Positions 42,918-53,744 of a DNA stretch of 64,000 nucleotides are shown here, piece by piece. The position numbers and the translations under genes were made by a program. Within the stretch, counting starts at the first letter, position 1, and each line of letters starts with the position of its first letter. The DNA comes from Armillaria gallica (Eukaryota > Basidiomycota > Agaricomycetes > Agaricales > Physalacriaceae). The notes beneath the pieces are model-generated. The model worked only from the letters and a program-made list of their open reading frames with translations. It searched no databases and was not told where the DNA came from. The stretch spans positions 2,728,001-2,792,000 of the forward strand of contig JBANDB010000008.1 of NCBI GenBank assembly GCA_037576215.1. The letters run 5' to 3'.

Positions 42918-45111
42918 TTAATGTTTTGTCCGAATCTGACTTTGTTTGCGGTTCCGGGTAATTTTCCGTTGTTTCTTCCACCAGCTCAGTAGTCGCCGTT
43001 CACACCGTTCAGTCACGCTGAATATATCCTCTTCGCTCACCTTGATATACCCGGCACCCCTTCGTACAAGCGTTTCCAGACCGGCCGCCACGCTTCCACC
43101 ACCATCCGATCCAATAAAAACTTTGTACTTCTCCCCGGGCCGAACACCTTTCCCATCTTCATCTGGCCTTGATCCCTGCATCTTTCCGCATGGTATTGCT
43201 GTCTCAGAGTCCGGCAGATCTGTCCACTCTCGACCCTTTAGGGGAAAATACTTTGCCACCACGCCATCACCATCTGTTGATTCTAAATCAGACTCACTCA
43301 CGTCATATTGCAATAACCTACCATTCTCGCCTCCCAGCAGCGCTCGTTCACAGAATGAAACATATTCATCCAACATTACATCGTTAAGATCACCTACCGA
43401 CCTTCGCCATTTTTGTCGTCAACTGCCTTGCCAACGTCATTTGCCAGTCCACTTACATTTGACTTTCTGAACTGAACATCGTGTTTCTCTCCGTTATGTC
43501 CTTCTCAGACAACCTGCCCACGTATTCCAGATACTCATCGATAGCCGGAAGGTTCAAACCGGGATCGCCAGGGTCTGAATGGACTCTGGAAGCATAACTA
43601 CCATCAATGACCTTATCTTCTTGCCAAGTATTAACTAACCTGTCTTCCCCATCCAATCCATACACCATTTTCAGCGCGATTATCGTTACTGCGACAAACC
43701 CGACTTCCACCGGCACGTGGTCGTACACATGGTGTTCGGGATCGCTTGCTTTGAGGCGTTCCAGGTCTGGCGCCAACATATAACTGACGCTCAGGGGAAG
43801 GGAAAGTATGCATGCAAGCTGCTTGGTCAACTGATACAATGTCGCTTCGAAGCATTTGAGTCTCAAACAGAAATTATAATAATATCAAAGTCTTACGATT
43901 TCCGCCGAGAACCCTTATTACACGCCATAGCAATGGTGCTGCATTTAGTTCTGGTGTGAAAACATCAAATGACGCATGCATCTTCTTGGCTAATCTTGAC
44001 GTCAGATTATGGAGAGTCAACGTTCGAGGTGGTCGCTTGAATTCGTTATTAGTACACCAAAATAACCGGCTCTAAACTGTATTCACCTGCATCGACAATG
44101 ATTGGATCTTGGCTTTCGTCAAATGAGCCACCATTGTCGGAGGCAAAAGCCGAACTGGATCTAAATACGGCAGATCGTATGCTTCGATGGCGCTTAAGAC
44201 GTCTAAGAATCAACGATATCCAAGTGGCTAGCGAAGACACTGACCTGATGAAGTCACGAAACATTACCGGAACTCTCATTGTCCAACATGCCAACATGAG
44301 TACCGCAATGGTAGTAGTCACTGATCTGTACTTGTTTAGATCAGGCGAACGTTTCTTCCGTGTCTGCTTTGGTTCTCCGCGTCCGAGTCCGTCCCCATCT
44401 TCACCTTCAAGCTCAGATTCAGAGCTCGTATCCGCCTGAAGAGTGGCGAGAATGCCATCCTCATCTCCGTCTTCGTCGTTTCATCAGACGAGGGATCCTG
44501 GTCGTCATCGTCTTGTGAGCCCGCATTTTCACCATGAACGTAATGATACGGCTCGGGCGGAGGATGTTCAGGCAGAAGTGTCAAGTTTAAAGCCCAGATG
44601 TCCCTGCAAATTAGCTGTGCTTTTCAGAACTGAGTCCAGGATTTGATCAAGGCCGAGAAAACGGTTTACCTCAAACTCCGAGGGCAGATTCCATAGCTTG
44701 GTCAAGGCGGCAATCTGTTTCCGGAAAATGAGTTGAAGGCACTGGTAGTAGAGGTATGTTCCCCTCGCGCCATGGTACACTGAAAGCGCATTTTATTAAG
44801 CTGTGTTGAAGTTTGGTATTTCTGGGACGAACGCTGAGGATTCGCGCGGCCAAGACCCAGATCTTCAGCTTTTTTTCGCCCCGACTTTATGGTACGTTTT
44901 AACATAGCATGAGCGCCGCCCAGATCTTCTGCCTCGGTAGTAGTTTCATTGCGATAATTCTATACGCCCTAATATTAATACGGCATGATGAATTGTGTAA
45001 ATTTTGCTTTACCTGAAGGATATGTCCTTCGCTGCACGCAATAAGGCCACTTGAAGGTTCTTTATGCCATTGACGCGACCGACATACAGGGCAACGACGA
45101 CGAGGCGCCAT
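42918..45111 (-). CDS. RRN7: RNA polymerase I initiation factor Rrn7 (TFIIB-related, TAF1B-like)
   Basis: Core-factor subunit for RNA polymerase I transcription of rDNA. The N-terminus MAPRRRCPVCRSRQWHKEP is an Rrn7 zinc ribbon (CPVC, with CSEGHIL as second ligand pair), followed by NYRNET after an intron. Later segments are MARGTYLYYQCLQLIFRKQIAAL, KLWNLPSEFE, VIVLMLACWTMRVPVMFRDFI-like, the cyclin-like middle and a C-terminal half with LERLKASDPEHH, GLNLPAIDEYLEYV and KVFIGSDGGGSVAAGLETLV. Many short introns, which I could not place all exactly. Divergent from ERJ5 with 105 bp between starts. Confidence 0.85.
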
Positions 45112-45216
45112 TCTGTAAAGTTCCTGTCAGTGTTGGAGGAAAGGCAAGGATGGTGTCACGTGAAAATTCGCGCCTGAACAAGAATTTCATTTGCTGGCGC
45201 TTTGTGGACCACCAAA
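45112..45216. promoter_or_regulatory. 105-bp bidirectional promoter, RRN7 / ERJ5
   Basis: Start codons of two divergent housekeeping genes are only 105 bp apart. The sequence tcacgtg at about 45155 is an E-box (CACGTG), a frequent bHLH site in fungal promoters. Use by either gene is not known. Confidence 0.45.
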
Positions 45217-46557
45217 ATGAGGTTTGCTCTTTTCCTCACATACCTGGTCGTTCTGGTAACGACCGTTGCTGCGTGAGTGATTCTTATGTGCGGAGCTGCT
45301 CTTCCTGACGTGAATGTTTTATTGAAGATGGGAAAAAGTGAGTCCAAGGACACGTAGATGGGTCGCATATACTCATGTAGTAACAGGAAGACCATGAAAT
45401 TTTCGATCTCGTCAGCGCGGTAGAAGCTTCTGAGGGCAAAGGGACAACATTCTACTCGTGGCTTGATGTCCCGAATACTGCTACCACGACGGAGATCGCG
45501 AAAGCGTACAGAAAAATGAGCATGCGGTTGCAGTGCGTTCATATCTGCACCTTACATCGCTCTGTCTCTCATAGGCCATATTTCATACTAGTCCCGACAA
45601 GAATCCAAACGACAAAAAGATACACGAACGATTCGCCCGTTTGGGTGTCGTGTCAACCATCTTGAGGAATGCGGAGAGTCGAAAACGGTAACGTTATGCC
45701 ATTGATATGCCAGGTGCCGGCCCTGATCATTTGTGCTTGTACAAAGTTACGACTTCTTTTACAAGAACGGAGTACCTAAATGGAGAGGAACGGGGTACTA
45801 CTATGCGCGGTTCAGGCCAGGGCTTGGGGTGAGTACTGATCGTTCCATTTGATGCATTAGGTGTGGCTCACATACATCATTTATCAGAGCGTGTTGGTGT
45901 TCTTGACGATTCTGACATCGTCTTTGCAATACATTATCCAAAAGATGAATTATAGAAGGGACTTAGAGCGTATAGAGCGTATTCGGCAAGATGCTCGATT
46001 AGCTGCATGGGGACCCAAGATGATACCTATTGAAGGTCAAAGGAAGGTATGTCAGCCGCCATCTACTCTCTCTATCAATATTCATCACCTCTTCGTACTG
46101 ATGATAGGTCAAAGTCAATCTATCCGGAGGAACCCCTGGAGATGCTCGCTCTATTGACATGGTTGTTGAAGGGATGAATGTTTTTATCGTACGTGTATAA
46201 GGCGGCCCAGATTGAACTTTTCTGACAGGTCTTATGTCCTCCCCTTTACAGCTTGACCCTTCTGGGGATATGGAATTACTAGATTCCTCAGCCGCAACGT
46301 CACCGCATATCATGAGAACATGGTTCTTGACGCTCCTCAGTGGCGCCTATAACAAAGTGGCTGCCCGGTCATCGACAGATGCTAGTGATTCTCCTGGAGA
46401 TAGTACTAATGAAGGGTATAGTGTTGGTGATGACGAGTCGGAGTCGGGGGGCAGTGGCACCGTAACGCCAAGTAATGGTAACGCAAAATATGTCCCTGTT
46501 AGCAAGGCCGGAGGACGGAGAAGAAAGGTGACCAAAAAGCCATCGGCGAAGCGGTGA
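45217..46557 (+). CDS. ERJ5: ER membrane J-domain protein Erj5-like
   Basis: DnaJ-type co-chaperone of the ER membrane. Signal sequence [19 protein letters not shown], then after two introns [16 protein letters not shown]. The J-domain has [25 protein letters not shown], then the HPD motif, which is split by an intron (ca|t ccc gac), and [27 protein letters not shown] transmembrane helix follows ([17 protein letters not shown]), and a cytosolic C-terminus ending in a basic KKPSAKR. Agrees in order and length with Erj5. Introns also near 45693-45750, 45829-45888 and 46047-46108. Confidence 0.92.
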
Positions 46558-46698
46558 GGATATGATACATATTACAGATACAATTGCAGTTCTACACGGA
46601 TAATATGCTAGAGGTATCAAAATTCTTCCCGATAATGCTAGCAGTCCAGTAATGTCACAAAATGGTAAAAAGAAAAGTCCGCTGTCGAGTCCGTGGAA

Positions 46699-48528
46699 TT
46701 AACTGGGTTTCGCGGGAGAGGTTGACTTCGATGGTGACATTTTCTGCTTCTCCAGTACGAACCACCGCACGAGATCCAGAGTAGCGACCGAATCCTCTAT
46801 TGAAGAATGTCCTACTGCACTCCCACCAGCTTGGATTCTTATGCCGAGATGCTCGCGGGCACTACAAAGATCATCAGACAGGATGATTTCATATGCTGTT
46901 ACTCAAGGCTCACAGGTCTCTTAATGCTTTCCGGTAGGGATGACCAGCTGGATGTGGAAACATGATGGCGGTATCGATGCATTGATGGTGTACAATGCGC
47001 AGCGTTCTCAAATCGTTCTCGAGGCCGTGGCCAATGAGGATAGTACTTGAGCTGATAATCGCATCTAGAGCCTGTCGAATCTCAGATAATGGCCGAGTCG
47101 CCTTGACATATGCTTCTTCGGTGATACCAGAAAACCGAGTATTGAAGTCCCTAGAAAGATGATGAAATCAGAGCACGCAAGAAAGAAGAAGGTACGGACA
47201 GCACATAGACCCCGTCATCCATTCGGACTAACTCATCGAAGACTTCGGCGCCCGTGCCATCAACCACAGAGACACGGGCGACACGCATCCCTCCTGTGGT
47301 GTAGATCATCTCACAATCGAGGGCGACAATCTCTTGAGCCGAAGTAGTGGAGCTGAGAAACGAGAACGAATGCCGGGCGTGTAAAGCACTGGGATCTGAT
47401 TCATAGAACACGTGTGGTCCCCGAATGCAGCCTTCGTTCTCTGTAACAGATTTCGAACAACAACTGTACAACCGTTCACGTTGACCTGTGCGCGGAGTAA
47501 GATCTCGTAAGTTCATATAAGATAGTCATACCACTGGTCTTCTTAGAATACGGCCTACCCCAGTGATGAAGGCATTCATCCTTCACGGGGTGAGGAGTCA
47601 CTAGAAATGGTTCTCGACACCGTTCACAGACGACGGTCTGTCCTTCTCGACTGGGTTCGGAATTGCCTTCGCCTTCGGGTATGTCTACAATGTAACCCCA
47701 AGTACGCATAGTATCCAAAGACAAAAGGTAAGGCTCCAGGTGGGCGCGCGTAAGACGAAGAGACTTGATGGAATTTCGAGCCGCTGCACGCGCCACAAGA
47801 TCGTCTGTAGTACCCACGGAGGCATGTTGTATGGAGTCGGGTACCTGACGTCGCTTCAATGAAGCAGCACAATGTATTACAGCCTGCAAGTCATGAGAAC
47901 GGCAGAAATTGTAGACGGTGCTATATACTCACAACACGATACGATGCTTTGGTCGACGTTTGGTATACTTCTTCCTCTTGTCGGAGCGCGTGTTCAGAAG
48001 CAATATCCGGATTCTTGGGCAAAATCTTCTCATACAGCACTGTGAAATGATCGTAGAGTGTTCGAAGCATGGTCTGTCGCACTGGGACGGCTACACGAGA
48101 GGCGGCGGCAGATACTCTGAGAACAGGTGGGCCTGCCGACTTGATTGAAAGGTCAGATTTGAACGAGGAAAAGCGATAATGGGACTCACAGAGGAAGTAG
48201 ACGCGATCTGAGGTGTCGGATTTTGCTTTCGTCCTACGCCGGTGCCAGTTCCAATTGCCTGCAGCTTTCGCGGCGGCTCTCCTACCGGATTACTAAATGT
48301 TCGAGGAGGTACCGAGACTGAGGCCCGTTTGGTGGGAACTACAGACGGGCCTGCAGCGCTCGGCAATTGACGCGTACTCGTACTTGCTGCCTTTGCTTCA
48401 TTGCTTGATACAATCAACGGTGGCAGCGATGGGAGGTCTGCACGATGCGAAAATATGCAATTCTGACGCGTACAGCTGGGATATTCCGGACACTGCACGT
48501 TCTGAAAGAGATGTCGTGAAGAGAACAT
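46699..48528 (-). CDS. REX3: RNA exonuclease Rex3 (DEDDh, REXO1-like)
   Basis: Processing exonuclease for small structured RNAs such as RNase MRP RNA. The N-terminus has a CCCH finger (CPEYPSCTRQNCIFSH: C-x5-C-x4-C-x3-H), a Ser/Pro linker and then a conserved middle with VARAAARNSIKSLRL and a zinc-like RERLYSC part. The DEDDh domain has ALDCEMIYTTGGMRVARVSVVD, DFNTRFSGIT, LIGHGLENDLRTLRI and HSSIEDSVATLDLVRW. All four acidic residues and the His are present. It is the outer, intact copy of the duplication; a broken 5' part is at 53.2 kb. Divergent from ceramide synthase B with 92 bp between starts. Confidence 0.92.
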
Positions 48529-48620
48529 TGGACGGAAAATGCCGTGGTCGTACAGGAATAAAAATTCAACCGGACAGCGTCCTTCTCATCACCACCATCA
48601 TTGCCAGCAAGGCTCCCTCC

Positions 48621-50415
48621 ATGTCGCCATCGTCAGCAAAGGGCAGGAAACGGGGAAATTCCTTCACAATCATTACCGACCGAATCGAGTGGGTCTCATA
48701 CGCAAATGATTTCCCAGGGATTAACCGTTATTTAGACACGATCCTGCCCACCACCTAGCCGGTCCCTTTATGCCTCAGACGTAATCCTTTTGCCTTGAAA
48801 ATTGCTCTAGTATTGACATCGACACGCAGACCGTTGGGTAGCTTGACGCCTGTGGAAGAACGGAGTGCGTCGCCGTTCCGGGGCCGTACCTTTTCGCGTC
48901 CACCTGTGTCTCCGTGGCTCCGGTGGGCAATTGAACCAGGCAAGCTATTTGCTATTTGAAAGCTCTTCAGGCTGACCTTGTTTACTACTCAGTGGAGGCG
49001 TTCAAGCTACTAATCGTACCTGTGGTGTTATACGTGAACTGGGAAGTATTGGCCCCGTGGCTAGGAAAGTCCTTGGAACCCATTCTTTCCCCCATCCTTG
49101 GGCCATACCCCGATGCCCAAAGCGCAAATCCTTTTGGCGTCTTCTTCCTCCTGTCGCATTATATACCCACCTCAACACTTGACGACCCACGGTACCAAAA
49201 AGGCTGGTTTGACCTAGCCTTCATTGCTTATCACATCGTCTTCTGGTCCATGGTTCGCCAATTTGTGACAATCAACATCTGTCGACCTATCGCTAAATAC
49301 TATGGAATTCGCAAAGAGGTAAACTCGACCGTTTCGGTGAACAGGGGTACGCTGTGTTCTACTTCTTCATCATGGGGTGTTGGGGATTGGTTAGTTCCCA
49401 TCTGTACTGCCTTAGAAGCCCTCTTAATTACCCCTTGCCAGCGCATCATGGCCCAACTACCAACATGGTGGTATCGAACGGAATACTTCTGGCTTGGTGC
49501 GTTTTTTATAATCATAATTTACCTCCGAGGCTGACCATGCATCTAGATTACCCCCATTGGGACATGGTACCGGAACTGAAGCGTTACTATCTCATGCAGA
49601 TGGCGTATTGGTCTCAGCAACTACTGGTTATGCTTCTCAAATTCGAAAAGCCGCGCAAAGATTATAATGAATTAGTAGCGCACCACATCGTCACCATCTG
49701 GCTGGTGGGGTAGGTTACACTGAATGTTCCTCAAATTACTTCTGACATTTCCTAAAGGTGGAGCTACCTTGTTAACCTCACGTTAATCGGCAACGCTGTT
49801 TACATGAGTATGGATATTCCAGACACATCGCTAGCCGTAGGATATTCGTTCAATGTCATCTTCGCCTGCCTACTTACGTCTTCACAAGTTCTCGAAGCTC
49901 CTGAATTACATCCAGTGGGAGCGGGCCAAAGTCGTCTCATTCGCCCTTTTTATCGGCATCTGGACGTGCGTCGCTTTTTTTTCTCTATCGACTCGGGAAA
50001 GACGTTTGTTTATCAGATACTTCCGGCATATCTTGAATCTAGTAATCCTGTATTCAGTATGGACCGAATTCGATCTTATTCCGTACGTAGAAATATCTTT
50101 TCAGTGACCCTTTTACTCATCCTTTCTGTTGCAAGTGAACATACAAGAGTATGGGATCCCCCGCGGGGTGTTTGGTTACCTTATTGGATGAAGTATCAGA
50201 TCTTCGTTCCCATTGCACTACTTCAACTCCTCAACCTCTTCTGGTACTATCTAATCATGCGTATTCTATACAGGTAACAGATGTTCTCATCTCATGCTGA
50301 TTCGAAGTTCTAACTTGTCTTATGCAGAGCTATCATGACATCGGTGACTGACGATGAGCGTTCCGACGATGAGGACGACGATGAAGATGACGGAAAAGAT
50401 ACCAAGGAGGACTAG
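48621..50415 (+). CDS. ceramide synthase B (LAG1 family), duplicate, frame break versus copy C
   Basis: Start MSPSSAKGRKRGNSF; a gtgggt intron joins TDRIE to RNPFALKIALVLTSTRRP. A GC-AG intron (48940-48992) joins WLRWAIEP to VEAFKLLIVPVVLYV. Then follow FGVFFLLSHYIPT, the TLC domain with LPTWWYRTEYFW, DYPHWDMVPELKRYYLMQM, the catalytic pair in YNELVAHHIV, and GNAVYMSMDIPD, ending in an acidic tail (DDEDDDEDDGKDTKED). At 49316 one A is missing against copy C (gcaaagagg versus gcaaagaagg), so KEGKLDRFGEQGY is lost unless it is a sequencing slip. Very close to copy C otherwise. Probably an ER enzyme if functional. Confidence 0.85.
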
Positions 50416-50545
50416 TATATTTTAGATCTTGCATCGAGTAGTCTGAGATATGACACTCGTCATTCCAAAAACAATTCAAAACTAACATACAATGGATAGA
50501 ATACAAGGATATTTGTCAAGATACGGAATCCAGTTTTTCAAACCT

Positions 50546-51275
50546 TTAGTAGAAATCGAAGCCACTGTCCTCCTCTTCTGGAGTAAGGTCGACTTTTACG
50601 CCTCCACGAGGGCCAGTGTGGTTAGGCCACCTTGCTCTCTTTGAGCATCAAGAAGGTCTCCTGTTGTCATCAACTTCAGCGCGGTAAGGGTGATCAGGAA
50701 GGCCCGTAATGTGTTCAGATGACAACTTACATGGGCCATTGTTTCCTGCACTGTGAAAACGTTCGGCAGGAACCTTATCAATCTTCTCAATCTACCCGGG
50801 TAACTGTCTTTTGGAGATAACCTGGCTTTCACCCAATTTATAATTCTGATGACAAGGTTAAAACAGAGAAAAAAGTAGCACCAACTGGCGCACCATACGC
50901 TTATCAGCCACATAGGTACCGTTTCGGTAACTGAGAGCTTCCTTTATCTGGAGATGCCGGTGGTCTGCAACTTCTTCACCATTCTCCCATCGGATAATGC
51001 TCCACCCAAACTCAGTTATCATAGCTTGTTCCCTCTCTCTCATCCTTCAAAATCAATTGCACACCAAACACCCTTGTTCTTCGCCCAGAAAGTGCGGGCG
51101 CGTTCAAATGCAAGGCGCCGGGACATCAAGGGCGGGTTTGAGCCTTTGAATTTCTTGTTAAATTTTCCATCTTCTAAAAACCGTCCATGTACATTCCTTT
51201 CGAGAAGAAGCACATGGCTGTACCTTGGAAGCTAGTTTTAAGGCGCCGCCAGTCTCGTAAAGCAGGCGACACAGT
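50546..51275 (-). pseudogene. decayed duplicate of the Gfd2-like exonuclease
   Basis: Corresponds to 55643-56671 of the intact gene. The part coding TEFGWSIIRWENGEEVADH is kept, and the tail TALKLMTTGDLLDAQREQ too, but the middle with HDNSQDIK, the ILPDAIPETG part and the HNAGND catalytic block is deleted. The remaining frame between is unlike the functional copy. The 5' exons (FHIEGVNGAQLFM side) are missing altogether. No intact product can be built. Confidence 0.85.
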
Positions 51276-53221
51276 TTCGAAAGTCATATGCCCATCAATA
51301 AGCTACGCGCCTCTGGTCAATCGACGAATCTAGAATTGAAATGTCGCATTTCAGTGTCCGTCTCCGTAATACACTACACTAACTGGCAACTAGCTTGTAA
51401 CGGACTATGAATCCGTCGACTATAATCTGCACAACTTCGTCAGGGTGGGTACCTGTATACGCAACAAAGACGGACAGCATTGGTGGGACTACGTGGTATA
51501 CTGGTACGTGTATTTCTTGTACGTATTTCTTCACAGCTTGCACATTGCGAGCCTTCCGCTCTTGGCATCAGCGGTGCTGGTATTTGTGTACCGCTGCAGT
51601 CCAATTGGATTATTTTTGTAAAAAGTCTGTTTATCTACGACCGACAATTGGGTAACCTCGACCGACTATCTATCGCGCAGCAGTACTGCCTGTGAACTCC
51701 GCTGTCAATTTTCGAAATGTTTCAAAACAAATTGATCCACCGATTCGCGTTTTAAGCAAATTCAAGAACTTGGTAGTTCAAGACCCAGTATTCTATCTGC
51801 GCGCGACCCTTGTCTGCAAGACGGATGTCTAGTCATGGGGTCCTTCGAAACAATACCAAGCTCTTCAGAGCGCTGAAGACACAATATTGAGACCGATGAA
51901 TATGCAGGTACGTAACTTTTGCTATCGAAAAGGTATCGCAATAATCCAGATAGAATTCGGGACTTCAGTCTTATCTCAGCCTGCACGAACCTTCAGTACG
52001 CCAACTCGTCAATGTTGGTGCCAAAGGCCGAGTCTAAACGTAGTCGAAAGATGGCCGTCTACTTGAAAGTGAAGAACTGATCAGACTGGACCGAGTCATT
52101 CTCTGGGAAGTTTCGTCATCCAGTTGGTGTACGTTCAAAATGGCTGTTATCGTGAACCGTTGCGACGGCGAATGTCTCGCTTATCACCAAACATATCGAT
52201 AGTTCGATCAAGCAGGAAACAAACTCGGAAATTAGAGGTGTAAGCACTTCAGACATTGAGAGCAAGGGGAATCAATTTGAATTTTTTGATGTAGCGAGGA
52301 AGCCCAGGAGGCGATGTTATAAAGCCTCTATTTGATGATCCAGCTGCACAACTCCGGCCACAACTCTGCGAGGGGGTACATGGGATGGGTCACGAGGAAC
52401 CTTCGAGTTCTCGAAGCCTAAAGCAGTCTAGAGAGACTTGAAACATTCAGCCGGCTTGGATGTTTCGATGATGCGACAGAAGGACGTTGTAGTGGCCCGG
52501 CGCTGCGTAACTGGTGGCGAATGGCGGCGCAAGCATCTCGGAAAGCGCTTGGATCCAATGCTGCTAGTGACAAAAGGGCGGCAAGAGCGACGGTGGATCA
52601 TCTTTTCGCGGCATGATACAATTCAAGGAACCTGCGTCAGGAATGACCAAGTTGAAGTTGAGCCGTTTACTTTGAGCGAGTTCATTGTATGGTCGATGGG
52701 CGGAAGTAGGGATAGGTGAAGGTGGCGATAATGACGATGTGTAGGACGCCGAGCAGGTATGAGGGGAACACGCCCGTATGAGCTTAAGTTTCAATGAAGG
52801 TCAAGGGCCTGGGCTCTTAAAGGGGAGCAAGGTGAACGGCATTGCAACGTGAGAATAATACGACCGCGACGCAACGCACATATACAAGGTGTAAAGCGAC
52901 AGAGATGACACATCATAGACTGCGAGGAGGTAGCAGATGAGATATTAATAGCTAATTTGAAGTAGAGAACACGACATCAAAGCAGCAAAAACGACGTTAA
53001 TTGGGGAGGAAAAGAAAGAAGCGAAGGCGGAGAAGCGACTGGAAGGAAACGGGACAGAGTAGAAAAGTTGGAAGCAGCCACTCAAGGAGACAACCTGATA
53101 GAGCAATTGAAAGAAAGCGGCACTGGGAAATGCCGCGATGGATTGATTCCTCGAATAAAATTCTTTCCCACGACAATTTCAGATTTGCACAATGACCGAA
53201 ATCATCTATACATAGGACTCG
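51276..53221. other. spacer between the two duplication copies
   Basis: About 1.9 kb that matches neither copy. The longest frames (about 75-93 codons near 51762 and 52438) look random and have no splice-supported extension. I see no terminal repeats, transposase or reverse-transcriptase motifs. It may be old unique sequence or a much-decayed insertion. Confidence 0.5.
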
Positions 53222-53640
53222 GAACAACACGATACGATGCTTTGGTCGACTTCTGGTACACTCGTCCTCTTGTTGCCGACTTGATTAAAAGGTCAAATTT
53301 GAACGAAGAACAACGATAATGGGACTCACAGAGGAAGGCGATGGGTGTCGGATTTTGCTTTGTCCTACGCCGGTGCCAGTTCTGAGCGATGCAGGCCCGT
53401 CTTTAGTTCCCACCAAAGGGCCTCAGTCTCGGTACCTCCTCGAACGTCTAGTAGCCCTGTAGGAGAGCCACCGCGAAAGCTGCAGGGAGTACTTGCTGCC
53501 TTTGCTTCATTGCTTGACACAATCAACGACGGTAGCAATGGAAGGTCTACACGAAACGAAAATATGCAATTCTGACGCGTACAGCTGGGATATTCCGGAC
53601 ACTGCACGTTCTGAAAGAGGAGTCGTGAAGAGAACATTGG
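53222..53640 (-). pseudogene. REX3 5'-end remnant with an inverted segment
   Basis: Only the REX3 first exon and a piece of its continuation remain. The CCCH finger has lost its His (NCIFSF instead of NCIFSH). Between 53389 and 53486 the bases are the reverse complement of 48259-48356 of the intact gene, so the original frame is destroyed. No DEDDh domain follows. Confidence 0.88.
53389..53486. other. micro-inverted segment within the REX3 remnant
   Basis: About 98 bp that match copy 1 (48259-48356) only on the opposite strand, while both flanks match on the same strand. In copy 1 the segment is bordered by two CTGCAG hexamers; CTGCAG is its own reverse complement, so the borders form a tiny inverted repeat. 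Example: copy 1 has ggtaccgagactgaggcc, copy 2 has ggcctcagtctcggtacc. Confidence 0.85.
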
Positions 53641-53744
53641 GACGGAAAATGCCGTGGTCTGCCGTGGGTCGTGCAGGGACAAAAATTCAGCCGGAGAGCG
53701 TCCTCCTCATCACCACCATCACCGCCAGCAAGGCTCCTTCCTTC

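Larger units (their letters stand above)
47932..51275 (+). repeat. segmental duplication, copy 1
   Basis: This segment is closely similar to 53222-56671 in the same orientation. It holds the 5' part of REX3, a complete ceramide synthase region and a decayed Gfd2-like exonuclease. Matching 20-60 bp blocks run right through coding and noncoding parts. The left edge is near the cacgatacgatgctttgg block, the right edge near the shared gacacagttt. Confidence 0.9.

Noticed and set aside
48297..48758. Long plus-strand frame, with a similar one at 53493-53882
   Set aside because: They look conserved only because the region is duplicated. They run antisense to the REX3 first exon and into the ceramide synthase start.
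49316..49345. A 26-nt intron in ceramide synthase B
   Set aside because: It would restore the frame but is shorter than the other introns here (about 45-67 nt), and copy C reads straight through the same bases.
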